Below, in pieces: positions 12,560 through 25,550 of a stretch of DNA of 64,000 bases. Every line of letters starts with the position of its first letter. The stretch's first letter is position 1. Below the pieces are notes generated by a model. It had not been told where the DNA came from. It did no database searches and saw nothing but the letters and a program-made list of their open reading frames with translations. This stretch comes from Chionis minor (Eukaryota > Chordata > Aves > Charadriiformes > Chionididae): positions 86,794-150,793 of the forward strand of contig VZSF01003242.1 of assembly GCA_013398295.1 (NCBI GenBank), in the 5' to 3' direction. Both the position numbers and the translations under genes were made by a program.

Positions 12560-13660
12560 CGGCAGAACTTAGCGCCTTCTCTTCTCGCTGCGGCCGAAAT
12601 CACCGCCGACTGAGGGGCTGCCCTGCCCGCAGCCCCGCTCCGTCACGCCCGACCCCGCCAGCCGCCCCTCGCAGCCGCTCGCAGCCCTTCGCATCCCGCC
12701 GGGAAGCGGCGGCGCCGCAGCGGGGCCGGCTCCCGGCCTCCCGGCTCCCGGCCGGGGCCCCGCGGAGCGNNNNNNNNNNNNNNNNNNNNNNNNNNNNNNN
12801 NNNNNNNNNNNNNNNNNNNNNNNNNNNNNNNNNNNNNNNNNNNNNNNNNNNNNNNNNNNNNNNNNNNNNNNNNNNNNNNNNNNNNNNNNNNNNNNNNNNN
12901 NNNNNNNNNNNNNNNNNNNNNNNNNNNNNNNNNNNNNNNNNNNNNNNNNNNNNNNNNNNNNNNNNNNNNNNNNNNNNNNNNNNNNNNNNNNNNNNNNNNN
13001 NNNNNNNNNNNNNNNNNNNNNNNNNNNNNNNNNNNNNNNNNNNNNNNNNNNNNNNNNNNNNNNNNNNNNNNNNNNNNNNNNNNNNNNNNNNNNNNNNNNN
13101 NNNNNNNNNNNNNNNNNNNNNNNNNNNNNNNNNNNNNNNNNNNNNNNNNNNNNNNNNNNNNNNNNNNNNNNNNNNNNNNNNNNNNNNNNNNNNNNNNNNN
13201 NNNNNNNNNNNNNNNNNNNNNNNNNNNNNNNNNNNNNNNNNNNNNNNNNNNNNNNNNNNNNNNNNNNNNNNNNNNNNNNNNNNNNNNNNNNNNNNNNNNN
13301 NNNNNNNNNNNNNNNNNNNNNNNNNNNNNNNNNNNNNNNNNNNNNNNNNNNNNNNNNNNNNNNNNNNNNNNNNNNNNNNNNNNNNNNNNNNNNNNNNNNN
13401 NNNNNNNNNNNNNNNNNNNNNNNNNNNNNNNNNNNNNNNNNNNNNNNNNNNNNNNNNNNNNNNNNNNNNNNNNNNNNNNNNNNNNNNNNNNNNNNNNNNN
13501 NNNNNNNNNNNNNNNNNNNNNNNNNNNNNNNNNNNNNNNNNNNNNNNNNNNNNNNNNNNNNNNCCTGACACAGGTCCACGAACGGCGGCGAGGCGGCGAA
13601 ACCCGGCCATTGTCTTCCCAAAATTATTGTTGCTCCTTGTCACTTTTTGCCTAATACGGC
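12560..13660 (+). promoter_or_regulatory. WNT16: CpG island / WNT16 promoter region (interrupted by gap)
   Basis: GC content and CpG density rise sharply from about 12560 to the gap at 12770 and are still high for about 60-100 bases after it (13564 on). This is the only CpG island between the probable CPED1 end and the WNT16 exons, and it sits 1.8-2.8 kb upstream of WNT16 coding exon 3. It therefore most likely holds the promoter, 5' UTR and first exon. No start site, TATA box or splice donor can be fixed because the core is unsequenced. Confidence 0.6.
12770..13563. other. Assembly gap (794 N)
   Basis: A run of 794 N flanked on both sides by GC-rich sequence, typical of drop-out in very GC-rich avian DNA. 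The true length may differ from the number of N. Long open frames crossing it are artefacts. The missing sequence probably contains WNT16 coding exons 1 and 2. Confidence 0.98.
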
Positions 13661-15358
13661 CGTGGATGACAGTGCCTTCCTTTAAGTAGATCCACTTAAC
13701 TGTGACGAAATGTTGTTATTCTTAGGCTGATGTTGGGTTTGTGCCCTTATGTCATAATTACTAAATGAGTGGGGTAATGACGCATAGTATTTCGAAAAGG
13801 TCACTTGATGCAGGTAAAAATCTGCTCGCAGCACCACGTGGAGAGTGAATCGCTTTGAGATGTGTGAGATGTGCTCAGTTAGGGGGCATCGCCCAGCACC
13901 GCCAGACCAAACCCCTTTCGTTGCGTGGACTGATAGTGGCATTGCTGAAATTTACCCTGAAATGGGGACGTCTTGTTGGTATCAAATGGCAGCGTCAAAG
14001 GTCTCCAACCCGCAGGTTTCTTTTGAGCACTCTTCAGTGACGTAGCCATGGCTGACAACTGAAGTACTGTAGTACTTTGGTTTGAGTTTGTGCAATCTTC
14101 ACTTTACACTACGAGACAACAGTGAAAAAAAACCCCAAACAGTGAAAATGTAAAATGAGCGATAAAAAGCGATGCATATTCCAAAAAAAAGGAAAAGGAA
14201 AAAAAAAACCCTCAACACTCAGAAACCAGGGAACAGTTTACTCTGCTGTATGTAGCCGGATGTATTGTATGTTAGTCCTTCTGCCCAATGGGAAGGACTA
14301 TTCCTGCAGACCAGTGAATGAGTACCGCTGCTAACCCACCAAGCTTCACCAGTAGGTCCTGTGGAAGCACTTTGTGACGGTACCGGCACCACGGACTAAC
14401 ACGAATGGGAGAAACACACAGGGACTTTCCTGCCTGTGAGCAGAAACTTGGGAGACTGGAAACATCAAACTGTTTTTACAACAGTCAGAATTAGTGCCGT
14501 GAAATTTTAGCTGCAGTTAATGGCCAGTCATTGATTTTCAGTTTGCTGGGAGGCTATACCTTGCTTAACATGGTTTAAAGGTCTGTGCGCCATTATGCCA
14601 GAAGTCTCAGAGAACAAGACTGGCTTAAGAAGCCCAGGCAGGTCCCTCCGTGATTCTTCTGAGTTGTACTGTAACAGTTAAAGGGCTTTTATACTGCTGT
14701 CCTTCCCATGGCTGCCTTATTCTAGGAAAAGCACATGGCCTAAGTATCCTTCTGCCATCCTGATTTCCACCTGGTTTGAGATTCTTGGGGCTGTTTGCAA
14801 CCTTTGTGAATTAGAACAACCTCAATGTTTGCTAAATTTAGCGTGAGGTAAGTTCTGGCCCTATATCAAAATAACCCGGGATCATGACAGCTTCAAGTTC
14901 TTCCTCTGAGATCTGAACTAACCTTTTCTTCTTCCTCAAATCAGGATGAATAGTGAAAAGCAGAGTGGAGGGTAAAAGGGTTTGGGATGTGGTTCGTTTT
15001 GGGTTTGATTTTTTTTATTATTATTATTATTATTAAAACTTAATTGGCTTGAAAGTTTCTGTGGCAAATAAAGTTCCCAACCGGATTTAGAAAGGAGTTA
15101 CCAAAAATCGCATGGTACAAGCAGCCAGAAACAGCACCATTAATAGTGTGGTCATATGAAGAGGCCCTGAAGCCTTTTTTGGATGCGAATATCCACCGCT
15201 TTAAACGAGTCAGCTCTACAGACCAAGCAGTGATGACTTTAAACTTGTAACTCTTCCCTTTTAATAATCGTCTGGCTTGTAAAATCGCTTTCTGCAGCTC
15301 CACCAGGAAGGTGGTCAGAGGGAGTTACGAAGTCACGTGTTCGTGCCTTGCTTTGCAG
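13564..15358 (+). other. WNT16: WNT16 intron 2 (up to exon 3)
   Basis: Apart from the CpG-rich first 100 bases, this is ordinary noncoding DNA. I looked for the expected Wnt exon-2 signature (a CRKPYLL...RHERWNC-like stretch) and found none. It contains a (TTA)n run near 15010-15036 and an acceptor in front of exon 3. A 5' UTR or first-exon fragment just after the gap cannot be excluded. Confidence 0.6.
15009..15036. repeat. (TTA)n microsatellite
   Basis: A short T run followed by seven TTA units, within the WNT16 intron about 320 bases upstream of the exon 3 acceptor. Such trinucleotide tracts are often polymorphic. Confidence 0.85.
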
Positions 15359-15645
15359 GCACGAAGGAGACCGCGTTCATATATGCGGTGACGTCGGCCG
15401 GCCTCGTGCATTCGGTGACGCGGTCCTGCAGTGCAGGGAACATGACCGAGTGCTCCTGCGACACCAGCCTGCGGCACGGCGGCTCGGCCAGCGAGGGCTG
15501 GCACTGGGGCGGCTGCTCCGACGATATCCACTACGGAATGTCGTTCAGCAGAAAGTTCCTGGACGTGCCCCTTAAGAACGTCACGGGCAAGAGCGGGAGC
15601 GGGCTGGCGGCCATGAACCGGCACAACAACGAGGCTGGGAGGCAG
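15359..15645 (+). CDS. WNT16: WNT16 coding exon 3 (middle of the Wnt domain)
   Basis: The exon lies between CTTTGCAG (acceptor AG at 15357-15358) and CAG|GTAGGT (donor at 15646). It begins with two bases that complete a glycine codon split by the intron, then reads [19 protein letters not shown]. It carries the Wnt motifs [35 protein letters not shown] and [12 protein letters not shown]. Two N-glycosylation sequons are visible (NMT, NVT). It is much richer in GC than its surroundings, so the other frames also stay open by chance. The 287 nt length keeps frame with the last exon. Confidence 0.96.
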
Positions 15646-18600
15646 GTAGGTGTCACCACGCGGGAACGGCGGCAGTTGCCTTTTTGCCCTCAGTGACCAC
15701 ATGGCATCAACCAAACGAGGCCTCTCCTTGCCTGCCGGTACGGACGGGCCCAACGGCAAGAACAGCACTAACGCTGCCAAAGCAAACCTGTGCAAACTCA
15801 GAATCAGAGCTGCTTTTAACTAACCAACTCCTCGGGTTAAAATAAAATTCACAAAACAAGAATTGGATCTGGAGTGCTAAACTGAGTTGCCTTAAAGAGG
15901 CATTTGATATTCTGTAGCAAACTTGAAATGGTCTTGTTATGAGCATAATACATTAGGAGTTTTTTCACTGATTATTCTGGTATTATCGCGACCTGCATTT
16001 GTAATTCTCTGTAGTACCGAATGAGCAGGCAGACTGGACACGGGGCATCGTAACCCATTCACAGTCTGGGGTCCGCGGCAGAGAGCAGAATCTAAAATCA
16101 TTCGGAGAGGAAATTGAGAGTTAACCTTTTATTTTAAAAGATGGAATGGAAATGACAGCTCTTCTTCAGCCCAAAGGACTTCAAGCCCACGGCTGCAGAG
16201 GAAATATATGTGTGGGTGTGTGACACTGGGTCCTCCTGTCCTGTTCTGCAGAGGATGATAAATGGGGGCAGAAACAGCCAATATGGGGAGATGTGGGTGC
16301 TTGGGGCTTACATCTGGAATGGCAGAGGCTTGGATTCTGCTTCTTGCTTTAAAATTACTTTCTCTGCTTTACCTTGGAGTTTTTAACTTCATAAGTGTTT
16401 AATGGCTCTCTCTGGCCCAATAAGACTTCAAATCTGTTCTGCCCAGTGACGCAGCTATAAAGAAAAGAAATGGAGAGCCTCTGGTTTTTGACTACACGTA
16501 TAGATGGACTCCATTGTAATGCAGTAATTTCCTGTGGCCAGAAGCAGCATCAGAGGGTTTTACTGAAAACAACTTTCCCATCTGCCATAGACGGGGAGTA
16601 GCCATAGTAAGCCATTGTAAGAGCCACGGTGCTATCATTGCAAACTATTTTAATTTAAACTCATTTTTACAGTTCACAAGGTGATATATGTTATTTAATT
16701 TAATTAAGTTATATGGTGGAAAACCAAAGAATCTTTCAGGGGTGTAGTCCCTTTTCAGGACTGAAGTAGAAGTAAACTTTAAACTGAAGTAAATGCTGAG
16801 AACAGTTACTGTGAGTTTAATTAGATACCACTCAGCTAAATCATCTCCAAGGAAAGGTGGTTGGTATTGTGTAGTAGGGGATGTTAACAAGATGAACAGA
16901 AGATTAAGTGAGTATTTCCTTAGGGAAAGAGCAAAGGGTCATTTATCACATTTGTAGAGAGAAATAGTTAAGGGAAGCAATAATAATCTCCATTAAATTA
17001 TCTTTCTTAATTTAGTTATTTTTAATATACAGTACAGATAGGAATTTTTATTTTAATACTCATGTTTGTCACTAGACAGTGCCATTTTATTAGATTAAGT
17101 TGACAGTGGAAGAGTAGGGAAGAAGACCACAAGGCTCCAGAGGAACTTCAGAAAGAAAGAGATGTGATTTCTGTGTTTAGGTGGCAGCGACACAGATCTT
17201 CTCTTGCCGTTCTTTCCTGCCTTTAGCTGTATGTTACCAGAAGCAGCAGTTTTCTGCCTTTTTGTCTTCAGTGACAGCCTACAAAGAGAAACTTTTCTTT
17301 TGGTGTTGCTTTCTTCATAGTTAGATCAGTTCCCCGATCTCATCTCCATATCTCCATCTCTCATCTCATTTCATCTCCATCGTAGTGGTCACACAGGCAG
17401 TTGGGTCACCTATGGCACGGGGACAGGACTGGCTGGCAAAGTGGAGGAGTGCACTCAGCCAAAGATAACAGGTCTTCAAACAGTGAGCTAAAGCTGCAAG
17501 GGGTTGCAGGATGTCATTAAGCAAGTCTTCATTTTCCATGAATAGTACCTTTGACGGGATCTGAGTTATCTTAGATGATAGTTATATCCATGAAAATCTA
17601 GTTGATTCTGAGTCCGCGTCTCTAATGTCATGCAACTGCGGTATCTTCTATAGCTGTTCATATTGAGTGGCACCTCTTACTATCCATAACTTCATAAAAC
17701 TAGAGTTTTAGACTAGGCTGTCAGTTTCCAGGAACGTGGTAGAAACTGGCTCATCAGGATCCATTAGGTCCTAAGGACCTTTCGAAGTTTTAGGCTTTTC
17801 ACAATACTGAGCTCTCCAACAAGGCTCCCAAAATACGCTATCACAGGCTTCTTTGGTGCATGCAATACATACACTCATTCCTTTTCCAGGACACCATGTG
17901 TTGGTTTGGTTGGTTTTTTTTAAAAAAAATCCACTGCTAGCCTGAAAGGCCTGAAGACCCTTATTTCACTGGTTTTGTATCAATGGTGTATTTGTTGTTC
18001 ATTATCTGGGAAGAAAATATGCAGAGTATTTAGTCAGCTTCCGTGCATAAATATTTTGTAACTTAATGGCAAGCTGTAGGATAAAGCAAATAGTTTGATC
18101 ACTGTCCAGAGTGAAAGAGAATGTTTATTGTTGGTACTTGGGATTTCTAGCAGCAATATTAGCTGAAGTAAAGTTTAGCAGAACTCTTCATTTCGTAGTT
18201 TCAAAATCCTTAACTGGGAGATGTTGGAAAATGTTGACCTTCATGTTTTGGGGCTTACAAAAAGGATGTTTTGCAATATATTTTGGTACCTTATGACCTT
18301 TTGTAATAAATACTATCATGTTCCTAGTTCTGTGTCTTGCAAGAGCAGTCTTCCAGGGACAATACTTCTGTGTTTGTTTGGAGTTACTAATGGAACTGGT
18401 ATGCGCAGAATTCTCTTGTTCCTTTCCCATTTCCATACAAAATGCTATTTCACATTTTTACATCTCATAGTTAAATCCAAGGTATATCAATTTTAAACCA
18501 CTAATGTCCTTTGACTGAGTTGTCCACTGTTTAGGACACTAACCTAAACTTAGTTTAGGTCTTCCTCAGAAGATCTGGATTTCATTCCTTACTCTGCCAC

Positions 18601-21600
18601 AGGACAAACGTTCATCGTCTTTTAGCATTGTAATGTTCAGTGTACTTAGATGTGCATATGTCAGATGTGCACCTCTGCTCCTTATATAAAAGGATGAGTG
18701 GAGTCAGGCACTATGGGTTGACTATTATTGTATTAGTATTTTTTTCCTCATGGAAGAATTCTGCTCAGTTTCCCACTTGTGGAAATTTATTTGGTCTGTA
18801 GGACTTGTGTTATCACATTGAATTGGCTTGGCACATCAGAGAGTTTATTTTTACTGATACTTGTGGGTTGGCAACAGACCCACCAACAGCCTGCAACTGT
18901 TCTTAAGTGCTGTACCTTCAGTAGGACATGTGCTTGTCTTCCTGAATAGTCCTATTAGTTCTGCCAGTGGCTTAAATTAGGCTGTTTGGCTACAGGGATC
19001 AATTCCCATTGCAAAACAAGCACTGGCAGCCCCTGTCTCACAGCTGAGAACAGTGCCTGCAGAGAGCTTAGCTTGGAGATATTAAGCATTAACTGGCATT
19101 AAGGGGTGTACAAACTGTGATTCCAATGACACTGTCCTTCGCTGCAGTCCAACCTCTGCTTTCTGCCCATCCGCCTGTTCTACCTGCACATTCCTACCCC
19201 GTGCCGCTCCCTCTGTTAATTGCGTTGGAACGGTGAAAGGAAGTCAGTTTAAAAATGGTCTTTTTTTTCAGGTTAATTTTTAACACAGACAGGTGTTCGG
19301 CACGGTATCCAGTTCATCACTTAACCCTGTGCTCTTGTTGTGCTAGTGCCACCGGGGCTGGGGGCAGCGAGTGGCAGTAGGGGCAAGAGGAACTGCCCAG
19401 GTGGGCTTGTGGCTGAACACAACGCTCATGGACCCAGCTCAGTTCCACACCGGTCATTTCTCACAGGCAGTCAGTCGGTTTCACGACCAGCCTAAGAAAA
19501 CCTGTTCCATTTTGCATAGAAGGACACGTCTATCCACCGTGTTTCTGTGAGTAACAGTACTCCTCTGAAGTTCTCTATGAAATTTTGTTCCTTAGGGAGA
19601 ATTCTCTCATGATTTCGTGAATAACTGAAAAGATTCACCATGTGAATCTGAAGGTGTGAAACTGAGCACTGCATGTGGAGTGTCTGGAAGTCACGCTCCC
19701 AGTAACTCTGAGCATCCCAGTAACTGTGCACTGCTGACACACAGGTGTGTGTTGCAGTCACGTCCCACCAGAAGGCTGCGCTGGGACGTGGCCCAATGGT
19801 GCCATCTTAGGTTTGCTCACAAGAAAACAGCAAGACAAGATTCCTGGTCCTTAAGTTTTGCCAGACATTCAACTATGAGAGCTGGTTCATGGAAGTTCAC
19901 ATGGCAGCCTGAGATCCAGCAGCGTGTTTTGTGATCAGCCAAAGCAAGATGTCAGCTTCCTGTCCTGGCAGTAGGGGGAACCCAAAATATGTTGGAGTCC
20001 AACCAGAAAACTTGCCCACCCTAGCAGCAGGGGTACGGTAGCCCGCGGTCATGCACAGTTGCGATGCCACCATAAATCATTCTAAAACAGAGTGCGTGAA
20101 AGCTTCACGTGAGAATCCTGAACAACACAGAATAAAAACACAAATCTTTTTATTTATTAACTGCTACGGATGTTCTCACTGCTTCCGCGCTTAGTCACAT
20201 TTGTAGTTCTTGCATTCATCTGATTGTCCATGCGCTGCTAATATATGCTGCATTTTTATATTTTGATGTCAACCTGAGACCCCATCAGCTTCTGCTCCTG
20301 TTTAGAAACTTTGTCTCCCTTTAGTTTTCATTAATTCATCCTCAGAGAAAGACTCGGAGTGTCATCTGCTGGACTATTTGCCCACATGGAAGTAACTCGC
20401 CCTTAGCCCCTAGCAGACATGTCCAGTGCTCCCCCTGACAATTTCTGGATCCTTCTGCCTCATCCACATTTTGCTATGCCTGATTTTAGCAGTCTTGGAA
20501 GTACACTTCTTTCCCCAAGCCAAATTGTATATTTTCCCCCTGTCGTTTCTTCCCTTGTTAGTACGCTGTCATAGTGCAGTGGAAGCAAGGATTGCATCTG
20601 TAACCTTATAAATCTTATAGTATAACGTGATTTCATTCTGGTTACTTGCCTTGATATGAATAGCTAATCATTAGAAATTGGAAAATACTATCAAATCCCT
20701 CTGGTTGTAAATTGTGTGTAAAATTTCTCTTTTGACATTGTGTTTCTCTTTTCCTTGACATTTTATTAGGTTATCTGTATTCCAATAAAGACTTTCTGCC
20801 CTTGGATCTCAAATTCTCATCCGCCTCAGTCACTGTTACGTCTTAATTCTGACTACCCAGTGATTTCCTTACTGATAGACTCTTGAGATACCAGCACAAG
20901 GTCAAGTCTGTCTATTAAACAGAAACTAGCCTGTGAAAGAAAGAAGATAAGTATCTACAAGATAAAGTATCTACAAGAAGTACTGCTGGTTGATTTGCCA
21001 CTGAAAGGGTCTGTGTGTGCTCTGGGGTGAGGGTCTGCTTGTTGCAACGTTCTTGTTTCTTCCAGGGTAGGGAAAAATCTCCAGTCCCAAAAACAACCCA
21101 CAGGCCATGGAAATATCTCCTGCACTGGTGCGTAACTTCACCAGCTTTAGTTTGCAAAGGTTAATGGCTGTTGTGGATCAGGACATACACCTGCTCTTTC
21201 TTGCTGATGGTTCTTTGAACGCTTTGCTTGTTTGGCTTCTGTGGTAACTTCTACCAACAAGTAGGTCCTGTTCATTCACCAAAGATGTAACTCCAAGCAA
21301 ACACTTTGGTCATGTGTATTTTTAATAATGTTTGTAAAGTTACATGCAAATAACCAACTTGGGCTTGTGTCAATATCTTTGGGGCAGAACGTGCCAGAAG
21401 GCCTCAGGTCCCACTGAAATCAGTGGATTTAACCACATTGGACTTCGCCCAAACTTCAGTGCCCCCATTCACCATGATAAAAAGTCCCAGTTTAACGCAG
21501 AGGGTAGAAGCAGCTCGTTTTATCTGTTCCACGCCTTAACTAGCTCTGAAACTCTGAGGATGGCATTTGTGCTGCCTGAACTACAAATACGCAGGGACTT

Positions 21601-23930
21601 GAGTTTATTTCTGGTCCTGCACAGGGTCGGTGCGTCTCGATAGGATTTCAGGGCTCCAATCTCACTGCAGAGTCAAGGCTTAGGAACAGGCACAAATGAA
21701 ACTACTTTCTCAGGGAAAACCAGAGGAGGGTATTAGATAGATTTGTCTTCTGTTCTTTCCTTCCTTAAGACAGTTTGAGAAAGATGTGGATTGATGGTGA
21801 TTAATATTAGTGGGGACTGTAGGGTAAGTGAATCTTTAGGGTGAAATTTAATAAACATTCTGAAGTGTGTGTGTGTGGGGGGGTGGTTTGTCTTCCCCAT
21901 TTTGCGGGAAATAGTGGTTCCTCCCCAGAGGAATAATTTGAATCTTTATCAGGCTTGCTGCATGAGAAGTTTAAAGAGAAGCTTACTATGAGTTAATTTA
22001 AAATTCACGCTTTCTGTTACATTTCCCAATTGCCTTGATTGTGGAAATTAAATACAGGGGAAAGTTTAGTAAAATGGAATACGATAACATGGACTTTTCA
22101 CACCATTAGCCAATGGCCCGTATGAGTCTACAGGATTGCTCCAGAGAGTATATTAATGGAAAGGTAAAACAAGACAAAACAAAACAAAACAAAAATTATG
22201 ATACCTTGTCCTTTTGCTGTAGCTGTGCATGCGACGATTTTTCTGTGCACTTTTCCAAACTCTAACGTGAGATGTGTCACAAGTCTAATTGTATAATTTG
22301 ATACTGTGACTATTAGCTATTCCAGAAGGAAGTATTATACTGATTGTATGCCGACTGTTTGAGTTGTAGTCCCAGATAGAGAAAGTTACTGCTTGTTTAC
22401 AGATTCCAGTTCTTTGAGGCTTTGTCTCCTATAAAGTGAGCCAAAATTCTTGTGTGTTGCAAGAGCTTAGTGCAGGCTGCAAATTCCCATTGTTGGTCAG
22501 ACTGCTATTGTTCAGCCCAGTGCTTGCTTCTGCACGGGCGAGAAAAAGTAGCCCATCTAAGGGTATTTTAATGTTGGTAATACCTGTGGAAATGTTGCTA
22601 AAACATCGAAAGTTTTAGAACTAGTATGAATGCAGCTATCAAATTCTGTTAAACAGAGCTATTATGCAACTGGAAACACTAGAAACCCTTGATAGTACTT
22701 GTATGCATAAATTACAAGCACAAGGCTTGATCTTGAGATTTACTGCAGAATACCTGAGTTGAAGATACCTCGGCTGAACTCTAGTGGTGCCTTTGATAGA
22801 CTTTCCGTGGAGCTCAGAGCCGTGGGTATCCTCCTGCTTTTCCAACACAGCTGTGCCCCGAGGTGCCTCCAGGCTGAAGCTCTGTGAAGGTGCTGAGCCG
22901 CACTGGTCCCACGGACACTGTTGTGCGACCTCAAGCCATTCCTGTGGCCTTAGTTACGGACAGTCTTGTGAATGTTTAGTCATTTTGATGGCACCGTTAA
23001 AAGATGGCATAGACCTGCCCAGTGAATGTCTTCCAACATAGGAACAGTCCCATTACCTGCCCTGTCCCTGCTTCCCCTCCTGCTGTTCCTCACGAGGGCT
23101 GTTTGCATTCCAGTGGTGGGAGAAGCGACATAGGACATGTGGTTTCAGGTACTTAGGACGCTCCAGAATGAAAAGCCAGCCAGAAGTACAAGCTTTCATT
23201 ATTGTGATTTGATATTGCTACGGTATTGACATTGCAAAGTGCAAATGCAGAGCACTTCTGAAGATCAGGCATCTCAATAGTGGGGGTCCAGAGCTGGAAA
23301 CCTGATTCCCAACATGTGTCCTACTGTGCTCTGGCTTCCCCATCATTGAAATGGCAATGGCAGGTGTAGTATTAAATACTTCGAGACCTCTGTGTTACTG
23401 ATGTCGGGCAGTATTCCCCAGGATTGAAAGACCGTGTCCAAATGTCGTTCTCCCTTTGCTTTCAGGCTGTAGCAAAGCTGATGTCAGTGGATTGCCGTTG
23501 TCACGGTGTTTCTGGGTCCTGTGCTGTGAAAACCTGTTGGAAAACAATGTCCTCCTTTGAAAAGATTGGCCGGTTTTTAAAGGATAAGTATGAAAACAGC
23601 ATACAGATATCAGACAGACTGAAAAAAAAGCTACGCAGGAAAGAGAAAAGCCAGCGGAAAATACCAATCGGGAAGGAAGACCTGCTGTATGTGAACAAAT
23701 CGCCCAATTACTGTGTCGAAGACCCAAAATTGGGGATCCCTGGAACTCAGGGAAGGGAATGTAACCGCACCTCAGAGGGCCCTGACGGCTGCAACCTCCT
23801 GTGCTGCGGGCGCGGGTACAACACCCACGTTGTCAGGCACGTGGAGAGGTGTGAATGCAAGTTTGTGTGGTGCTGCTACGTGCGCTGCCGGAGGTGCGAG
23901 ACCATGACCGACGTTCACACCTGCAAATAA
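15359..23930 (+). CDS. WNT16: WNT16, visible coding span (two 3' exons; 5' coding part missing)
   Basis: WNT16 is a secreted, cysteine-rich, lipid-modified Wnt ligand that acts on Frizzled receptors. The visible exons are 15359-15645 and 23466-23930, separated by a 7.8 kb GT-AG intron. They join in frame (GGC-AGG-CAG then GCT-GTA) and give about 250 residues ending in the Wnt C-terminal cysteine cluster and TAA. Hallmarks are [15 protein letters not shown] and HNNEAGRQ in the first exon, then [17 protein letters not shown] and [20 protein letters not shown] in the second. Family members have about 365 residues, so roughly the first 115, including the signal peptide, are absent. No frame matching them occurs between 13564 and 15358, so they are placed in the gap by inference. 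Neighbours match conserved synteny: CPED1 upstream on the same strand, FAM3C downstream and convergent. Confidence 0.95.
15646..23465 (+). other. WNT16: WNT16 intron 3 (7.8 kb)
   Basis: It starts GTAGGT and ends TTGCTTTCAG. The content is AT-rich with no recognisable exon. Small simple repeats include a TCTCATCTCCA-type tract near 17335-17385, a short direct duplication at 20946-20976, a GT/G run near 21867-21886 and (AAAAC)n near 22166-22196. Short frames on both strands (up to about 100 codons) have no protein-like features. Confidence 0.85.
23466..23930 (+). CDS. WNT16: WNT16 last coding exon (C-terminal 154 residues)
   Basis: The acceptor TTGCTTTCAG ends at 23465 and the frame runs to TAA at 23928-23930. 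It opens [19 protein letters not shown], where the serine of the HGVSGSC hairpin (codon 23511-23513) is the conserved palmitoleoylation site of Wnts. A basic linker follows ([18 protein letters not shown]), typical of WNT16. The C-terminal cysteine-rich domain ([57 protein letters not shown]) contacts Frizzled. One N-glycosylation sequon (NRT) is visible. All expected cysteines appear present; no frameshift or stop interrupts the frame. Confidence 0.97.
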   Translation, partial: AVAKLMSVDCRCHGVSGSCAVKTCWKTMSSFEKIGRFLKDKYENSIQISDRLKKKLRRKEKSQRKIPIGKEDLLYVNKSPNYCVEDPKLGIPGTQGRECNRTSEGPDGCNLLCCGRGYNTHVVRHVERCECKFVWCCYVRCRRCETMTDVHTCK

Positions 23931-25550
23931 GGTCAAGTACAGAAAACACGGCCGAACCGTCCCGCGCTCTTTGGTACGCACAACAAGGCAGCAAAGACTC
24001 TTACGGTGTGGGACTGCAGGGGGATCAGCCTCGGGGGAACAGGTATTGCCAAAAAACGAGTAGTCCAGGCCTTTGGTGTGTGAGAAAGCAACGGAGTGAA
24101 CAGCAGCCTGCATGCAGGGACAGGTAAAACAACAAAAAAGGCCTCCCGATGACCTGTTTGAACATGTAACTCCACAAGCAGGGACAGACACCAAACTTTC
24201 CAAGACTTTAATAGCCACAAGGTCATGAAGATCCGTGTGGTCGGTAGGTACAGTGGAGAGAACTCAAAATCTCGTTAGCCAGAGGCTGAACAGTTAAGAG
24301 GGCGTGTAAGACATGTTAGATATAATCCTTATGTCTGTATTTTTAAAACTGGGACTAGGTGGATCCACTAAATCGTTCATTTCTGCAGGCTTTAGGAAAA
24401 AAAACAAAAACAAAAAACAAAGATAGGGGAAATGTTCTGCTGCTGACCATGAAGCATCTACTTTGCAGCCGTTCAGAGAGCTGTCTTCTGCGTGATGTAC
24501 AGAAAAGCATCTGGTACTGAGAAACATGGGTGACCACAGAGCGCTGGGCACTGCCCGGGTGGACGAGGACGGTCCATCGGCGTGGAGCAAGCTGTGTCCA
24601 GAGCAGAGGGGCTGGAGCGCAGCTTGGTGAATGGGAACGGTGTGCCAAATAGCAACCTCAGGATTTTTTATAGGTTGTCTTTCAAATGCACAAAGGACAG
24701 GTCTGAGGAGGGACAGAAATACAGTTTAGTATTTGAAGGAAATAAAATCCTTCACAGGCGTTTCCTCAGTATCTGAACACACAATTTGTGAGTCAGCCGG
24801 TCGTCACACCACTTTTGGACTGTATGCAATAACCTGCCATGTTCAACCATCTCGCTGGTGATTCACCATCATTTTCACAATTAACCATACAAGATTCAGC
24901 CCGAAGAAATCTGCCATAAAGTGAAAGATTCTTTAGAACATGGCTTTCTCTTATAGAAGTAGCAGCTAGAACTTTTCATTAGGCTGCATCCTAAGTTCAA
25001 TGCGCAATGTAATTTATGGATTGGATCACACCACTAAAATATTTAAACTGTTATTGATAACATTTTCTCCCCCTCCATATGTTGGCTCAATTTTATTTTA
25101 CATCTGTGAAAGGTTGTTTATTTTTATGCAGTGATTTAATGCCTGGCTTAAGAAGCACCATGTGAAAGGATTTCTGTTGTTTAAATGTGCAAAGACCTAT
25201 TTTTGATAAGACAAGAAAGTTTATATTTTGTAAATATTTAAATTATGCAAGTTATGTAAAAGGTTTCCAAAACTAATGTGATAAGATTACAGCCTTTGAC
25301 ATTTGTTGGTTAGATATTTGTTACTATTGTAGTAGCCTTTAATTGATTTCTGTTTGCATGTGCAGGGGGAAATTAGTCAGAGAATTACATAAATGTTCTT
25401 TTTTATTTTTACCATCAGGGTGATTATAACTATTGCAGTTAATACACACTGATGAGAAACACTTACTATGATTTTCTAAATAATCAGCTAATTAGTATTC
25501 TCCATACTTTTTTTATTCTTTTAAATCCATTTCACAAACAGTGAAATCGC
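23931..25550 (+). other. WNT16: WNT16 3' UTR (extent uncertain)
   Basis: The sequence after the stop codon starts moderately GC-rich and becomes AT-rich, with ATTTA-like elements after about 24900 (for example around 25220-25260), as often seen in long 3' UTRs. The first canonical AATAAA is at 24741-24746, and the next I marked is at 26809-26814. The right boundary given here is an estimate. Confidence 0.45.
24741..24746 (+). promoter_or_regulatory. WNT16: Candidate WNT16 polyadenylation signal AATAAA
   Basis: The first canonical hexamer after the WNT16 stop, about 810 nt downstream, in the sense orientation. Use of a more distal site is equally possible. Confidence 0.4.

Noticed and set aside
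12569..13643. Two ~350-codon minus-strand frames across the N run
   Set aside because: Nearly all residues are unknown because N is translated through; the ends are GC-rich promoter sequence. This is an artefact.
15325..15795. 156-codon minus-strand frame over WNT16 exon 3
   Set aside because: It is antisense to a clear Wnt exon and stays open because the exon is GC-rich; it has no protein-like motifs.
23772..24218. 148-codon minus-strand frame over WNT16 last exon and 3' UTR
   Set aside because: An antisense shadow of the Wnt cysteine-rich coding region.
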